A DNA stretch of 64,000 nucleotides from Gremmenia infestans. Lineage: Eukaryota; Ascomycota; Leotiomycetes; Helotiales; Hamatocanthoscyphaceae. The notes beneath the pieces were generated by a model, which ran no database searches, was not told the DNA's origin, and saw nothing but the letters and a program-made list of their open reading frames with translations. The position numbers and the translations under genes were made by a program. The stretch covers positions 124,001 through 188,000 of the forward strand of contig JAFEVB010000036.1 in assembly GCA_032629725.1 (NCBI GenBank), written 5' to 3'. Positions 11,060-23,778 of the stretch are shown one piece after another (within the stretch, counting starts at the first letter, position 1; each line of letters starts with the position of its first letter).

Positions 11060-12660
11060 GGCTACTAATCGATGTGTCTGTTGTGTTCCATCATCAGCAC
11101 AGCACGTTACGAATGCGCCGTCGTCCGTCGTCCATTCCCGCACTATTTTCCTGCACCGGTGTGGCGGCTCATCTGCTCGGTCGGACTGTAACCATTCCTC
11201 GACGTTCGTGGCGGACATGTCGGAATTGGAGCGGGCAATGAATGGGTGAGATGAGGTTGAATTGGATTGAATTTAATCGAGCTTGAGGGTAGGATCATTG
11301 AAATCTGAGTTGCATGACCAGCATCTGGCAGGCTGCAGGTGCAGGATGCATGAATCTTGTGCGACTCCCAAGGTGCGTTGTAGCAGGCGTTCAGCCTCCG
11401 TCGGGCAAGGTAGGATGGGGTACAGTACAGTACAGTATCACCGTGGCGGATGGTGTCGTGGTCGCACCGGTCCAACTTGAGCAGATGTGCCACCTTGATC
11501 CCATGAAGACAACGTTCGACGCCATTCACCGAGGAATATGCTTGAATGGAGGCGCACGCGGAGGGCGCGGGAATTGACCTTTGGAGGGAATAAGAGGGCG
11601 ACTTACATATGTGATGTTCGTTTCCTACTTGATATCCTGCTTCCAGTCTTCTTCCTTCAACACAGCAACGTCTCTCGACTTCCTTCTTCCTCCCTTGTAC
11701 GACGTCGCGAAAAGCTTCAACTGCAAAATGGTGGATTTGTTTGTGAGTGTGGTGGAGGCAGGGCAGATCAAGAGTTTTTTGGTCTACAGAGCCAATTCAA
11801 CGCTAGAGCTAATGGGTCCGTTCGCTTGGAATTCCCTGGGTCCGACTACAAATCCGTGTCCGTGGAATGTGGTGGCGAATAGCAGCTTAGTAACACGTAC
11901 AGGAGGACTAGGACACTCTACGGAGTACATGTACTTTAAAAGATCGACCGAGCATAGGTAGTCTGTTAAATTACCCCTGAAAAGAGCACCTACTTGGTAC
12001 TGTACTACGGAGTATGAGATATCTGCCGCGCATTCAGGGAAGAGGAATTAGATTGGCGATAGTACAGTACCGAATCTATAGTGAGTCGGTGCCGAGGAAT
12101 GTAATGTACATATCTTTCCTCCCTTTTTGAGTAATGAGTAATATTTATAATATTTTCTTTTCTCCCGCTTCTCAAACAATTATTTCCTTTTCCTACGGAA
12201 AGTTACGGAAAGTCACGTCACAGGTTATACCCTGTACCTTTCGCTGCTGACCCCTTTCTCCTCTCCTCTTTGATTCGGAACCACCATTCCACTTTCGTGA
12301 ATTCTTTTAAAATACCCTCGATATCATCCTCAATATGCCTGTGCATTCATGCAAAAGCTGCGCGGGCACCCGGATTGATGGCAATTTAATAATATCTTCA
12401 TATCCTAGAGGTCCAATGTGAATACCCCCACACTATTCGTACATACAACAGCCCAAAGGCTTTGAGCTGGTATCCTGTATTGAAAGCACAGACAAACGCA
12501 TTAACTCCCCAGTTGCCTGCCTTTACGGCATAATATATTCCTGTGTTCTCCTAAACTCCACAGACAAAAGAATTTCCATTTCCCCAAGATATGTTAGCCG
12601 CTAATTGTTGCTGGAACATTTGCAGGGTTATCATTTAGATTCCATTCTCGGCTTCGGATT
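11060..12660. other. Intergenic, no supported gene
   Basis: 1.6 kb between the zinc-knuckle start and the stop of the two-TM protein gene. Contains two exact TACGGAGTA words at 11919-11927 and 12006-12014. Frames of 87-128 codons exist on both strands around 11143-11961 but overlap each other, lack splice support and look like shadows of GC-rich leader sequence. Confidence 0.45.
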
Positions 12661-13869
12661 TCACGGCATTGGCCATCGACCTCTTTCGGAAGGGTGTGTC
12701 GGTAATGGGACCTCAACAGTCGGCGCAATTGATCGAGGTTCGGCTTCCATCACATAGTCGATGCCATTTTCAGATATGTATGACGGGGGTCGATTGGAAG
12801 TCATTGGCCTGCCTTCCCCTCGTCCAAGCGAATTCTGGCGCTCTAATACTGCCGCCTCATTACGTTGCCAGTAGATACGATTAGGGTCAACTCTCTGTGT
12901 CAAGTTAGCCATCTTTACCTCTCCATGTGAGCTTTACATACAACAGATTCTCGCCATAACCCGTACGCTGGCGGGGGTAATTTTGTAGCTTCACTTTCAA
13001 TTCCAACTGCCTCTTCGTCACGTGCGAGCGCGACGCGTATTGGCGCTACTGGATTTGCGAATCCTCCAGGACCAACCATTGAAGGTAGTTCCTGTGTATC
13101 GTCCGCTGGTGGATGGAGTACCAGCATACACAACCGGATCAGAGCATGACAGAAGAAGATCGTAGTAATTAGAATGATGAGAATCAAGAGGACGTGGAAC
13201 TCTTGACTCTCATTATGGTTTGACAAGGCGAGTGCAAGATAGACCGTCAGTACCAATGTAAGAAACTATTTTATGTTAGAATTGGTCAAACTGGTCAAAC
13301 CAACATCAGGAAAGTCTTACAAGTCCTGATATAAAACAGCTTAATATCTTGGTCCTGATTTTTTTATTCTTAATCTTCGGCGCACATCGTGGTTCCCTTT
13401 TGGCCTTGTTCCTCCTTCGTCTCCTTCCAGAGTCTGCAAGGCTTGCCAGATGAAGCTCTGCTGGATCTACACCCACAAATCTCCTCCCAGACTGCGAATC
13501 ATGTCTGACTCGAGGTGGAACGGACGATAAAGGAAGTATAGTCGTTTGTTGTCGTAGAGAGTGAGCTGTAATCGGTCTCGTACTAATGGGCGAATGAGGA
13601 TCGTGTCTTGTCGTATATTGAGGCGGGCTCGTATTGGATCGAGTGAGATATGGAAGCACAAGTCTTGTTGAAGAGAAGTTCCCCAGACCTAATGCTAAGC
13701 GCGGAGTCTTTGGACTCTCGGGTGTGCCACTTCGGGGTGTCGCGACCCTCGATCGTCCACTGAACATGTGATTAACTCCTGTCCGTATACCCTCAAGTCT
13801 CGATGGGCGCTCTCGCGATGATTCGGAGGATATCTGCCGTCGATGGCCATTTTGCCTTACTGGAGGCAT
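12661..13869 (-). CDS. Uncharacterised two-TM membrane protein
   Basis: Three exons, 13869-13321, 13265-12942 and 12894-12661, give 368 residues; the middle intron ends after a TTCTAAC branch site. Residues 1-150 are Ser/Arg/Pro-rich and probably disordered. A basic run (RRRRRNKAKRE, then KIKNKKIRTKI) precedes a hydrophobic segment that starts exactly at the exon 1/2 junction (FLTLVLTVYLALALS). A second, longer hydrophobic stretch follows within 40 residues (LLILIILITTIFFCHALIRL). The tail contains PPAYGLWRESVRVDPNRIYW and RPPSYISENGIDYV, a pattern I associate with a conserved fungal protein of unknown role. The orientation would place the basic N-terminus in the cytosol. No function is claimed. 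Confidence 0.75.
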
Positions 13870-15290
13870 GGCTGCACTTCGATTGTTTGACGATGTATAG
13901 AGGATCGCAAACTTGTCCAAAGTCCTGCCTTTGAAGCAAAATTACAAGTCGTCGAAGGATTGTGTGTTTATTATTCGAAGGGCCACCTGCGCGTCCACCC
14001 AGGTATTCGTCTCCGCGTGAGCCCCGGCCTGTCAACACGACCAAGCTCTGATAAGATTTCGCAGCATGGGGATCAAATAGAAGTCGAGGTCGTTGTTTAT
14101 TATGGCGTATATTGGGGTCGAGGGAACAAGAGGCCAGCAGTTCCCGACGTCCTCACGAACGGTAGGTCAATGTGTTGTTTTTGCTGGGGGATTATGATGA
14201 TTGAACGAGAGGGAGCCAGCAGCGACTGTTGGGGTATGCTGTCAAAGCAAGATACAATAGGAAACACCAGAACCAAGAGATTGACAGGATAGGGAACGAT
14301 TGAAACGCGAGTGATGCTTGCTCACACGATTCGCTGTTCAGAGACCCAATCCATACACACCAAAAAGCACCAAAAGGGGAGGGCTGAACTAGAGAAAAGA
14401 ATTGGTCGAGAAGAACAGGCAGACAGACACACAAACAACACAATGAAGAGAATCAACAGAAGTTCCTGGTCAACAGGAAGCTAAAGTACAGCAATAATAG
14501 TGTCGGTTGGATTTGGGAAAGTGCCTCTGCATCTGCGTCTGTCTTACAAGACGAACGAGGAAGCTGCGGCACTGACCTGACCTGTGCTGACTCGCTTTAT
14601 GTGAGGTGTAGCTTGAGACCCAATAGGGCCAGATGAGACATCCCGTTCATTGGCCTGGGACTCCGGAGGATCAGCTCTGACAATTTAGGTTTGATACGGT
14701 TTGAGGGGCATCAACGCTCGAGCCGATGTTTCACCCAAGATTGAGGATGCGCTTTAGCAGCCAATCAGCCGCAAGTCAACCGCCACACCACCAACAATAT
14801 ACATGTGAAGTTGCGAATGAAGCAATGAGAACCAAGGGATGCACAGATGCACATGGCTATCGGCATACACAATGCAAGGCAGTATCAGTAAAGTACGACA
14901 TCCAAGAGGACGAGAAGAAAGGTTTGGCCGAGAATATATTGGTATAAGTTGTACCTCCATGCAGCTTCCCACCAGACATTTCAAGTTTTTGTACTCCCGT
15001 AGCAATGGGCCAATTAGCGCCAGTGGATTCTTCGAAACAGGAATATATCCAGCGATTTTAATTCGCTTATCAAATCTTCTGCATGAATGTCTCATGCTCA
15101 GTTGATTGTTCCTCCCACAGGTATCAGACAAAGACGGACTTATTGCGGTGTATATAACGCCACAACTCCAGAAGCAACGTCACAAATTCTCCCTTGGTCC
15201 GTAACCTTTTCCAGAAATGCCTCCAGAAACTTTTGCTCCACTTCCTTCATACAAATTCTAAGTATCCACAAGACCTTGCGGGAGACACGC
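13870..15290. other. Intergenic, no supported gene
   Basis: 1.4 kb between the start of the two-TM protein gene and the 3' end of the U5-40K gene. Contains purine-rich and CACA/GACA simple stretches near 14400-14440, possibly long 5' leader of the minus-strand membrane-protein gene. No convincing coding frame. Confidence 0.4.
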
Positions 15291-16607
15291 TCACTTCAAC
15301 TCGCCCAGGATAAGATTACGGTCCGATGAGCCCGTAAGTACTATTGCATCGTTAGATATAGAAAGGACCGCAGCTGGAAAATACTCACTGATAGGATCTG
15401 AAGATGGTGAAAGCTCCGCACAGTTGACAGTTCCCTTGTGTCCTGGCAACTTGTAGAGCAATTTACCACTATTGGTGTCCCAGACCACAGCCGTGCCGTC
15501 TCCAGAGCCTGCCGCGATTCTTTTGCCGTCAAAATCCCAACTCGCCTTAATAAGATTTTTCTCCATTCCAGCAGGAGCACCGTCGAATGTTCTGATATGT
15601 CTTTCTGTGGGTGCGAATGGTCTAATATCCCATGTTCGTACAGTCGAGTCCATCGAGTTCGATAATAGTGACTGGGAATCGGGCGAGATTCGAAGGGAGG
15701 AAATGGTATCTGTGTGACCCAACATAGAGTAAACCACAGCCTTTCTCCTCATATCCCACACCTTGATATCGTTGTCAATACCTCCCGAGTACAGTTCATT
15801 ACCAGCCTCAGCCAGTGCGACAGCTGTGACAGGGAATTCTGTCTCAATGAAGTCAACCGCTGCCTTCGTCCGAGGATCCCAGATGCCAATATATCCATCG
15901 TCAGAGCCGCTGATGAGTAGTTCCTCTCCTCGTTTACTAATGTCCATCGTATTGATCACTTCCTCGTGTCCGACATGTCTTCGTATCCTTGTTCCTGTTT
16001 CCAAATCCCAACTCGCTAGATGCATGTCCGCAGATGCTGAGAATAAGACCCTCGAGTCGCGCGACCAGTGTAGATCTAGAACTGCTCCTTTATGCCCCTG
16101 AAGTACCCCGTAATTCTCGCATCCACCGAATGTTCTCCAGAGCACTATATAACGTTAGAAGATATACTACACCTGGAGCCAACAGTGTCTCTCAAAGTAG
16201 TTCCAGCATAACTCCCCCTTGTCATAATCTTCCACTCAGCCAATAAAAAGGAAGCGCACGTACTAATTGACCTGTCCATCGACCCCGAAGCAATATAATT
16301 TCCATTCGGATCAAACTTTGCGCAAAACACCTCTCCAGAATGCCCACTTAGTTCCATAACAGGCGCCTGCAGGCCACTCGTCCTTGGTGCCTATCCCGAT
16401 AAAATCAGTCCAGAGCCTTCGCACGAAGCTTAGCACACAGCTTCCCTTCTCTAGAAGGATATAACATACCGATTGTATGAGAGCGCCATTTCCTGCAGCG
16501 CCATTGGATACAGCTACAGCCTTGCTATCTCTGCCCACATTCTGTCGCTTTACCACCATCTGCGAGCCGTTGAAGTCATCCGAGCCGGGGCGCTTTTCGG
16601 AAGACAT
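15291..16607 (-). CDS. U5 snRNP 40 kDa WD40 protein (SNRNP40/Cwf17 type)
   Basis: WD40 propeller of the U5 snRNP, part of the Prp8/Brr2/Snu114 spliceosome core. Four exons, 16607-16470, 16390-16264, 16144-15389 and 15340-15291, give 356 residues, the size of human SNRNP40. The N-terminus MSSEKRPG is followed by a basic linker and ELSGHSGEVFCAKFDPNGNYIASGSMDRSI. Repeats with GH and WD-type ends follow, for example GHKGAVLDLHWSRDS and GHTDTISSLRISPDSQSLLSNSMDSTVRTWDI (two pieces). The protein ends SSDRNLILGELK, the family's hallmark. The last intron (15388-15341) is 48 nt, has a TCTAAC branch site and contains no stop in frame; removing it rejoins DPIILTGSSDRN. Divergent from BET3, starts 221 bp apart. 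Confidence 0.93.
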
Positions 16608-16827
16608 GATTGCGATTGTGGTGTGGGAAGTTGCTGGTAGGAGGGGTTGGGTTGTGGAGGTTGATATCAAATATTCTTGAACCGCATAAGACGCGCTAGT
16701 AGCTCAAGCGGCCGCTAACCTCCGATGCCGATGCTCAAATTACAGAGCTGGAACATCTTCCTGACTTGCATCCAGAACACCAAACGATAAATTGGAATAG
16801 AACCAGCTCAGCAGCCTTTCTGTAATC
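16608..16827. promoter_or_regulatory. Divergent promoter of U5-40K and BET3
   Basis: The 220 bp between two start codons on opposite strands must carry both promoters and both 5' leaders. No TATA box is obvious. Inferred from layout only. Confidence 0.5.
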
Positions 16828-17601
16828 ATGTCTGCCGCCAAAGCTGCGCGGCAAGGGGAAGAGTACGCCTTTCCCCAGACCTCCAAATTTTACAGATCAC
16901 TAACCTAGCCCATCTAGAATCTGGAAGTAAGTCACCGCAGTGTTGACTAAACACCAGCGCAAAGCTTACAAGCAACCCAAGAACCAAAATCGACAAAGTG
17001 AACTCTGAGCTCGTAACCCTCACATACGGCACCATTGTTGCACAGCTATGCAAAGACTACGAGAGCGACTATGTGGAAGTGAACAAGCAGCTCGATAAGA
17101 TGGGCTACAACATCGGGCTGCGGCTCATTGAAGACTACCTTGCGAAGTCAGGTACCATGAGGCGGTGTGCGAATTTCAAGGAGACGGCTGAGATGATTGC
17201 TAAAGTATTTCCCCGAATGTCTCTGTAATTCTTTGGGCTTGTGGAATGAAAAAACAAAGGCTTGTACTAATTGATGGCTGAATTTATAGGTTGGATTCAA
17301 AATCTTCCTCAACATATCCCCCACCATCTCCAACTGGACTACAGACTCCAAACAATTCTCACTTATCTTTGACGAGAACCCGCTCGCGGATTTCGTGGAG
17401 CTGCCTCATGATGGCCGCGCGCAGGAGGAATTGTGGTTTTCGAATATCTTTTGTGGGGTGTTGAGGGGTGCGCTGGAGATGGTGCAGATGCAAGTTGAGG
17501 CGCATTTCACGAGTGATGTTTTGAGGGGACAGGAATCTACGGAGATGAGGGTTACTTTGATTCGGTATATTGATGATGAGATGCCGGTGGATGATGAGTA
17601 A
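16828..17601 (+). CDS. BET3: TRAPP complex subunit Bet3 (TRAPPC3)
   Basis: Core subunit of TRAPP, the Ypt1/Rab1 exchange factor at the early Golgi. Four exons, 16828-16862, 16918-16926, 16982-17204 and 17290-17601, give 192 residues. The second exon is only 9 nt; it is needed to spell the conserved GEEIWKTKIDKVNSEL, since the first exon runs into TAG if not spliced. Family blocks follow: LTYGTIVAQLCKDYESDYVEV, then MGYNIGLRLIEDYLAKS and ISPTISNWTTDSKQFSLIFDENPL (each shown in part). The conserved acylated cysteine of the family corresponds to Cys77 in MRRCANFKET. It ends with the acidic DDEMPVDDE tail. Assignment is secure; the micro-exon model is supported by GT-AG borders and the restored motif. 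Confidence 0.93.
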
Positions 17602-20163
17602 GTGGTTTGGGCGGGAATGGGTTGGGCTGGGTTGGTATTGGAGTCTGGGCGCTTTCGGGGCATATGGAGTGATCATTTGCTAGCGGCATCGAAGAATATT
17701 TATCGTGGATTGTGAGTATTTCTTGTCAGTACGAGGGTGATGATAGGTCTTTCCTGTCCTTCAAATCGAGCAACGGAAGTACCGTTTGAGAATTGCTAGA
17801 TGCAACAGCTGAGGTCAATCTCAGCTCATGATTGTCGTTATCCTGATTCTCTATACCAGACAAAATTTGTTCTGTTCCAAGCTTCTCATGTAAGCCTTGC
17901 TCTTTCTCGTTCCAGCCTCCCCATAGTCACGTGCATTACCCCTATTCCCCGCCCCAATCATCTTCTCCTTTTTAACGTCTCCTGAACATTTCAGTTTATA
18001 CTTCATACTGGAAAACCGCCACACATCAAAATCCAGTCTATCCAAAGAGAAACTATTCTGTTCGTAATTTATGTTAGCAGATGGCTACTAGCTAAAGCTA
18101 TATCTGAAAGCGAAGTTGCTTTCCAACATTCGAGCTACTTTGTGCATACACTCATAGGAACTCGCAACATTTTATGTTTTTATCACTACGATGTGAATTC
18201 GCCCGAGCTTGAACCTGTCTTTTGGAGCTTTGAAGTATATGTTCTTACAGCTGATGATTGGTGTATTATCTCACATGTTCACAGATGTCCAATTTAGGGG
18301 TCTTGAATGTCGATTACTTTATCCAGGGGATTATATCGTCGCCTAGTCTCGTTGTTACTGAAGCAGCACTCACTGAACTCTTCCAGGTTAGCTCGGTTCT
18401 TGATGGAGAGAAGCCCTAAGCGTTTGTGTCACCACGCTTCGTTCATACACGACCCGCTTAGCTCTATTTCACACAATGTTAAATATAAGTTTCTGTTGAA
18501 AAGTGTCGTAGGTATAATCCACGTGTATGTATAGAGGTACGTTTGCGAGAAGATCTGAACGGCCTAGAATTTGCATTCAATGAGGTACCACTCAACTCTT
18601 ACTTGAAGGTAGAGCATTCATATGTTGTTGGTAAGTCTCAAGAGTCCCCATTTAGTGGTCTAGATTAATTACCCAACGCACTAATTAATACCCGTTCTCA
18701 CCCATCTCACCCAACTCTTATCTATAGGGCAGCTCCGTCATCCATCACTACCCCAGCTCTGACGATATGCGCATCACGTGATATATATTCGCATTCCTCC
18801 AAACCTTAATTCTGAGTTCCAAACTTAAATTTATTTTACGTCTTGGTCGATAAGCTTTATGAACATTCCAATTGGCATCCCATTGCTAATTCTTAACTCC
18901 TGGGTCATTCGCATCTAACTCTGGGTCCCGGTGTGTGCCACTGACGATTCTCGCCTCTTTAGCTGGATGAATAACAGAAAGATCTCATGATTTGAGAAAA
19001 GCATCAACGACTGGTATAGCGTTTCCAAATAAATACCAGGAGGGCCAACAACTTGGTCGATGTACAGGACCCTATTCGCGTTTGCAAAACTTAGGGTGGC
19101 GAGATGTAATTATCTCATATCAAATTGTAATTCCTCAGCCTTCCAAATAAAATACAATACAGCAGCGGGCGCGCTAGATACAAATCAGGCTAGACCAGGA
19201 TCCATTGTACGCAGTTGTGCTCAGAGGTTGCTTAAGCTGCCACTTTTTTCTTTCATTATCTCTCTCGTCGCTCTTCGTTCGATCCTCATCAGGCAATCTC
19301 TAGCAAATTACCTGCACCGCGCTGCTGAAGTTGTTCGTTGTCGACTCTCTCTGGTTGCCCCTTTTCGTGGTGTCTTTACCGGCAGCCTTCCATCCTCCCC
19401 CTTGAGAACAGCGTCTCCCAGCGATACCGATACCGTAACTAGAGCCATCCCAGGCCAGGTACGGTAGCCTTGCCTAGATCACGAAGTTGACCGTTGCCCG
19501 CCCGTTCTCAAATCTACCGCAGCTCGTGCGGCGGTAGGCGTAGCGGCGTCACTCCACCCCCATCCCATTTGGAGCCCTTCCCGAACAACTAACTCTACTG
19601 TACCAATACTTCCCCCCCCCCAAAAAACCCAAAACCCAAAACCCGGCATCAGCATCCCAGTGCGACCCAGAGACGATCGCAGGCCGAGCATCTGCATCCG
19701 CATCCGCATCCACTCCTGGACGACGACCACAACGACAGCGACAGCGACATCGACATCGACATCGCGGGCAGCAATCCGCTCGCTCGCTCGCTCTCGCCTT
19801 GCCCTACCTCACTACTCTCGCTTGCCTCCATCACGCGCCTATCGCATCCGCTGCTTTCTGCTTCCTCCCCAAAAAGGGTGACCCAGACGGAGTTACACGG
19901 GCGGATCACGAACCACGATTACCATTTTGCCTCACGGGCGCAACGCTCTGTCTGGCCATCAACTCTGCTACAAGCTGGAAGGCCTCACCTCTGCTCCGTC
20001 AATACCAATTTTGGAGAGATCAACCGTTGCGACATTTCGGCCTTAACCGCTCCGCGTCAGAGGTGCGGTGGCTGACGGTGCTTCATACGCCCACGTTTTC
20101 CACGGTCAGACACGCACAGCAGGATTTTATTCTTCGCTATCGCCATCCGCGAGGTACGCGAGG
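17602..20163. other. Long spacer and 5' region of the LisH factor
   Basis: 2.56 kb. The first half (17.6-19.0 kb) is AT-rich with no gene. From about 19.2 kb the sequence becomes C/G-rich, with a long C run at about 19612-19621 and GACAGC/GACATC repeats at 19733-19765; this is probably the promoter and long leader of the SomA/Flo8-like gene, typical for such regulators. An open frame on the plus strand just before 20164 has no ATG. Confidence 0.45.
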
Positions 20164-22735
20164 ATGAATAATATGGCTGGCATGAATCCCATGGGAGGTC
20201 CCGTTGGTGGTGGGATGCCTATGATGAATAATGGAACCGCTCCTGGAGGTATTCGACAACCCATGCCCGTCAACGGCGACCAACGGTCGCAGCTCAACAC
20301 ATACATCTACGAATATTTTCTACGGAATGGCATGTTTGAATGCGCGAGGTCGCTGCTCAACAGTGACCAGCCAATTAATACTCTGAAGGATAGTCCTGGA
20401 CGGCGCAATGAGGGCGCTGATGGTGAAGACGGCGATTCGAAAGATGACATGGATTCGAAACGGCCAGACGACCTCCCCTTACCAAATCTGCCCAAAGACG
20501 CCCCAGATAGCTGCTTTCTCTACGAGTGGTGGTGTCTATTCTGGGATATGTTTAATGCGCAACGCGGGAAGATAGATGGTCGTCATGTCTCGCAATATGT
20601 TACTCACACACAGGTTTGTACCCTACCCTACACGATTTAGTCAAATATTTACCTTTGGTATAGCAACAATCGCGGTCGAGACAGGAGCAGCAAGTTGCTA
20701 TGCTTCGCGGATTGAAAGGCAATATGGCCGAAATGCCTCCAAATTATCGGATGATGATGGGCAATCAGAATGGGCTTAACATGCAGCAGAATAATGAGCT
20801 TAGACAGAAAGCTATTCAGAACAATCGAAACAAGTAAGCATTTCGCCCGGGGTCATATTTCTCTTTCTGATGTCTATTTTGCAGCACGCCCCAACAGCAG
20901 CAAATGCAAATGCAAATGCTTGCCCAACAGCAAAAGAACCAGCAACAAATGCAACGAGATCCATCAGACGGAAATGGGCAGCAACGTGCGCAGTCACCTG
21001 GTTCGGCTGAAAACGCCCCTTCCCCCTCGAAACGACCACGACTTGAAGGTCCTTTTAATCAGGGACAAATGCCAAATGGGAGAGGACAAGCGCAGGGGAT
21101 GCCTCAACAGGTGGGAGAAACTGGCCCCAGCAATGCTATTCAAGCTGCACATTTGCAGCTTGCCAATGGTATCGAACCAAGTAATCTGACGGCTCAGCAG
21201 TTCCAGAACATCCCCGGAGGCGCGAACCCGGCCGCTCGACAACAATCGCTAGCCGGATATCAAGCTGGATTAGCACAGCAGCAAGCAGGTCAAATGCCCG
21301 GAAAACCCGGCATGCCAGGCCAGCCAGGTGGTCCTCAAAACCAAGGGTCTCCTATGATGGCACAGGGCCCAGATGGTGGAGCTATCGCGAATTACTATAA
21401 CCCGGGTGACATGGGACCTAATGGAATGCGAGGACAAAATCAAGCAAATGGCGGCAGTGGTAACCATGCTTTGCAGGATTACCAGATGCAGCTTATGCTA
21501 CTTGAGCAGCAAAACAAGAAGAGGCTGATGATGGCGAGACAAGAGCAAGATAGCATGACTATACCTCGTGCTCCTGATGGCCCTGGAGGCCCTGGCCCTG
21601 GTATGGGACCCAATGGACAGCCCTTCCAGGGAACATCACCTCAAGGCCCTCGTTCTGTTAATTCCCCCAATCCTAGCGAGCAAATGAAGCGAAACACACC
21701 CCATATGAACCAAGGCGGTATGCCATCCCCTGTCCCTGAAGGACAATCTCGCGGATCACCTAGTGGTATGAACTTTCTACCAGGGGGTAGTGCAATGGAT
21801 CCCAACATGGACCCGAAGTTTTACCAGATGAACGGCATGGGCCCCAACATGGTTCCGGGAGGTATGCCTAACGGCATGCGGCCTCCAAGCTCTCATCCTG
21901 GAGCTGCATTTGGTAACCAGATGGCTCAACAGCAAATGGCAATGGCTGCTAGACAGCAAGGAGGTCAAAATTGGCAAGCTGGGCCAAATGGACAGATGAT
22001 ACCGCAGCCGAACCAAGGAGGTCCTCAGCAGAATATGGGGACTCCTCGACAAGGGGCAATGCCTCCACCATCGGCCCCAGCCGCGAACGCAACTTCTAAC
22101 GGTCGAACCCAACCATCGTCACCACAACAAGGCACTGCCGCGCCACCTACCCCGTCACAAACTAACAAGGCGAATCCTAAAAAGAAGAATGAGACCAAGA
22201 GCGAGAAATCAAAGGTATTTTTCAATTGCGTTAAATGGAGTTTTTTTTGTAGAAATGTTGACATTGATGACAGCGGGCCACTAAGAAAGGATCCGCCGCA
22301 AACCTCAATGCTGGTGCTACACCATCCGCCGATGTGCCTACCGATGGGCCAACACCGACACCTCAGACCCCGATTACACCTGTGCACGCTAGTAGTTTCC
22401 AAAAGAACCAACAGAATGGCGCTGTGCAACCTACGAACGGTCAACCGGCTCCTGCGCCGGTTAACACAGGTGTACCCGCACCAGACCTGAACTTTGATAT
22501 GGGGAACACCGTAAGTTTGCATGATAATAAGACCTCATATAATTTACTAACGACATAGTTCGCGGAATTCCAACCATTAGGTGATTTCGCCCAGCCAGGA
22601 AATGGTTCCATGGATGTACTCCAGGATTTCGATTTCGATTCCTTCCTCCACCAGGACGGAGATGTTGGAGACAGCTTCAACTTCGATGCGTCGGGATTTG
22701 GAATGGACGATGGCGGTCAGTTAGCCGCAGAATGA
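20164..22735 (+). CDS. LisH-domain transcriptional activator, SomA/Som1/Flo8 type
   Basis: Five exons, 20164-20613, 20664-20833, 20885-22214, 22274-22510 and 22559-22735, give 787 residues. A LisH motif lies near residues 43-75 (NTYIYEYFLRNGMFECARSLL in part), followed by an acidic linker and the conserved LYEWWCLFWDMFNAQRG. The remaining two thirds are Gln/Gly/Met/Pro-rich with a basic KKKNETKSEKSK segment and an acidic, Phe-rich C-terminus (DFDFDSFLHQDGD) that looks like an activation domain. Fungal relatives act below cAMP-PKA and control adhesion, development and virulence. The first in-frame ATG was chosen. Exon 4 borders are the least certain, although frame and GT-AG sites agree. Confidence 0.88.
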
Positions 22736-23778
22736 CCGTCATAAATGTGGCGACGCGAGTGCCATCATTCAAATTACCGGCGTTTTCGAGCATACCTCAG
22801 GCGTTTGAGCGGATCATATCCTCAGTTTTCGGGCGTGTTCATTGTTCATGCGAAAAGAGAGTCTCGGTTTCGAACAATTTAGAAAGAAGAGGAAGACTTT
22901 TCAATTGTCTCAAAAAATTAGCTATACATCACATCACATACACCTCAATTGCTTTGCTTATCTTATGCGGCCACTGGACAAGGGCTATAGGGGCATGCTT
23001 CTCTTGTTTTCATGTTTATGTTTGATTGTCGCGACGGTCGTACCTAATACCTGTTTCTTCTTGGACAGGGCGGAATGGAGTCGGGGTCAAATTTCAAACA
23101 ACTTTCTACCTTGAGCTTGTTTATTACCGTTGCCTTGCTTGTGGGGTTTAGGGCGGGGATATGGTGGAATCCTGTGTATTTATCATTGAGGGGGCGCATA
23201 TCGCCTGGGAAAGACTATTTTACAATCCAGCACGACTTTACGTTCATCTTCACAGAGTTCAGGAGAAATGAAAGTCATTGTTTTCATGACTAGCGGTTCT
23301 AGGGTCTAAGGGTTAATTTCAAATCATCTTTCCTATTCTGGGTAATCATTCGTTGGCTGTCAGCAAACGTACGGACCGGAGTTACCTACCTAGGTAGACA
23401 TGCAGTCTGTAAAAGGTAAAAGCGAAAGCCTGCGTTTCTAGCGTCTAGCGGCTAGGGATTTAGACTGCTTATTTATTATTTGTTCTACTACCCCTCCACA
23501 CTCTTTTTCCTTTGTTTCCTTTTTCCTTGGTCTTGTCTTACAGGATGTTGATTTCTGTGACTTGTTGGATTTATAAGCTTGTCTAACGCAAACCACCCAT
23601 TTTCCACTTTCACATCCCACCATTCATTCGCCCACACAAAGTTCTGCGCCAAATCCCGGCCCCTTTATCTACTTGACAGAACTCCTCCTACCTTTCCCCA
23701 CCAAGCCTTAACTCGTATCACTTTAGCAACCATCTTTCTTTGCTCTCATCCGCACAATCCCTTTCCACTTCATCAACC
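22736..23778. other. Spacer, includes palindrome CTACCTAGGTAG
   Basis: 1.04 kb between two plus-strand genes. Perfect 12-bp palindrome at 23386-23397. A pyrimidine-rich tract, then the CAACC ATGG context of the next start codon. No gene seen. Confidence 0.45.

Noticed and set aside
11143..11961. Several 87-128 codon frames on both strands upstream of the Gis2-like gene
   Set aside because: Mutually overlapping, low-complexity, no splice or family support.
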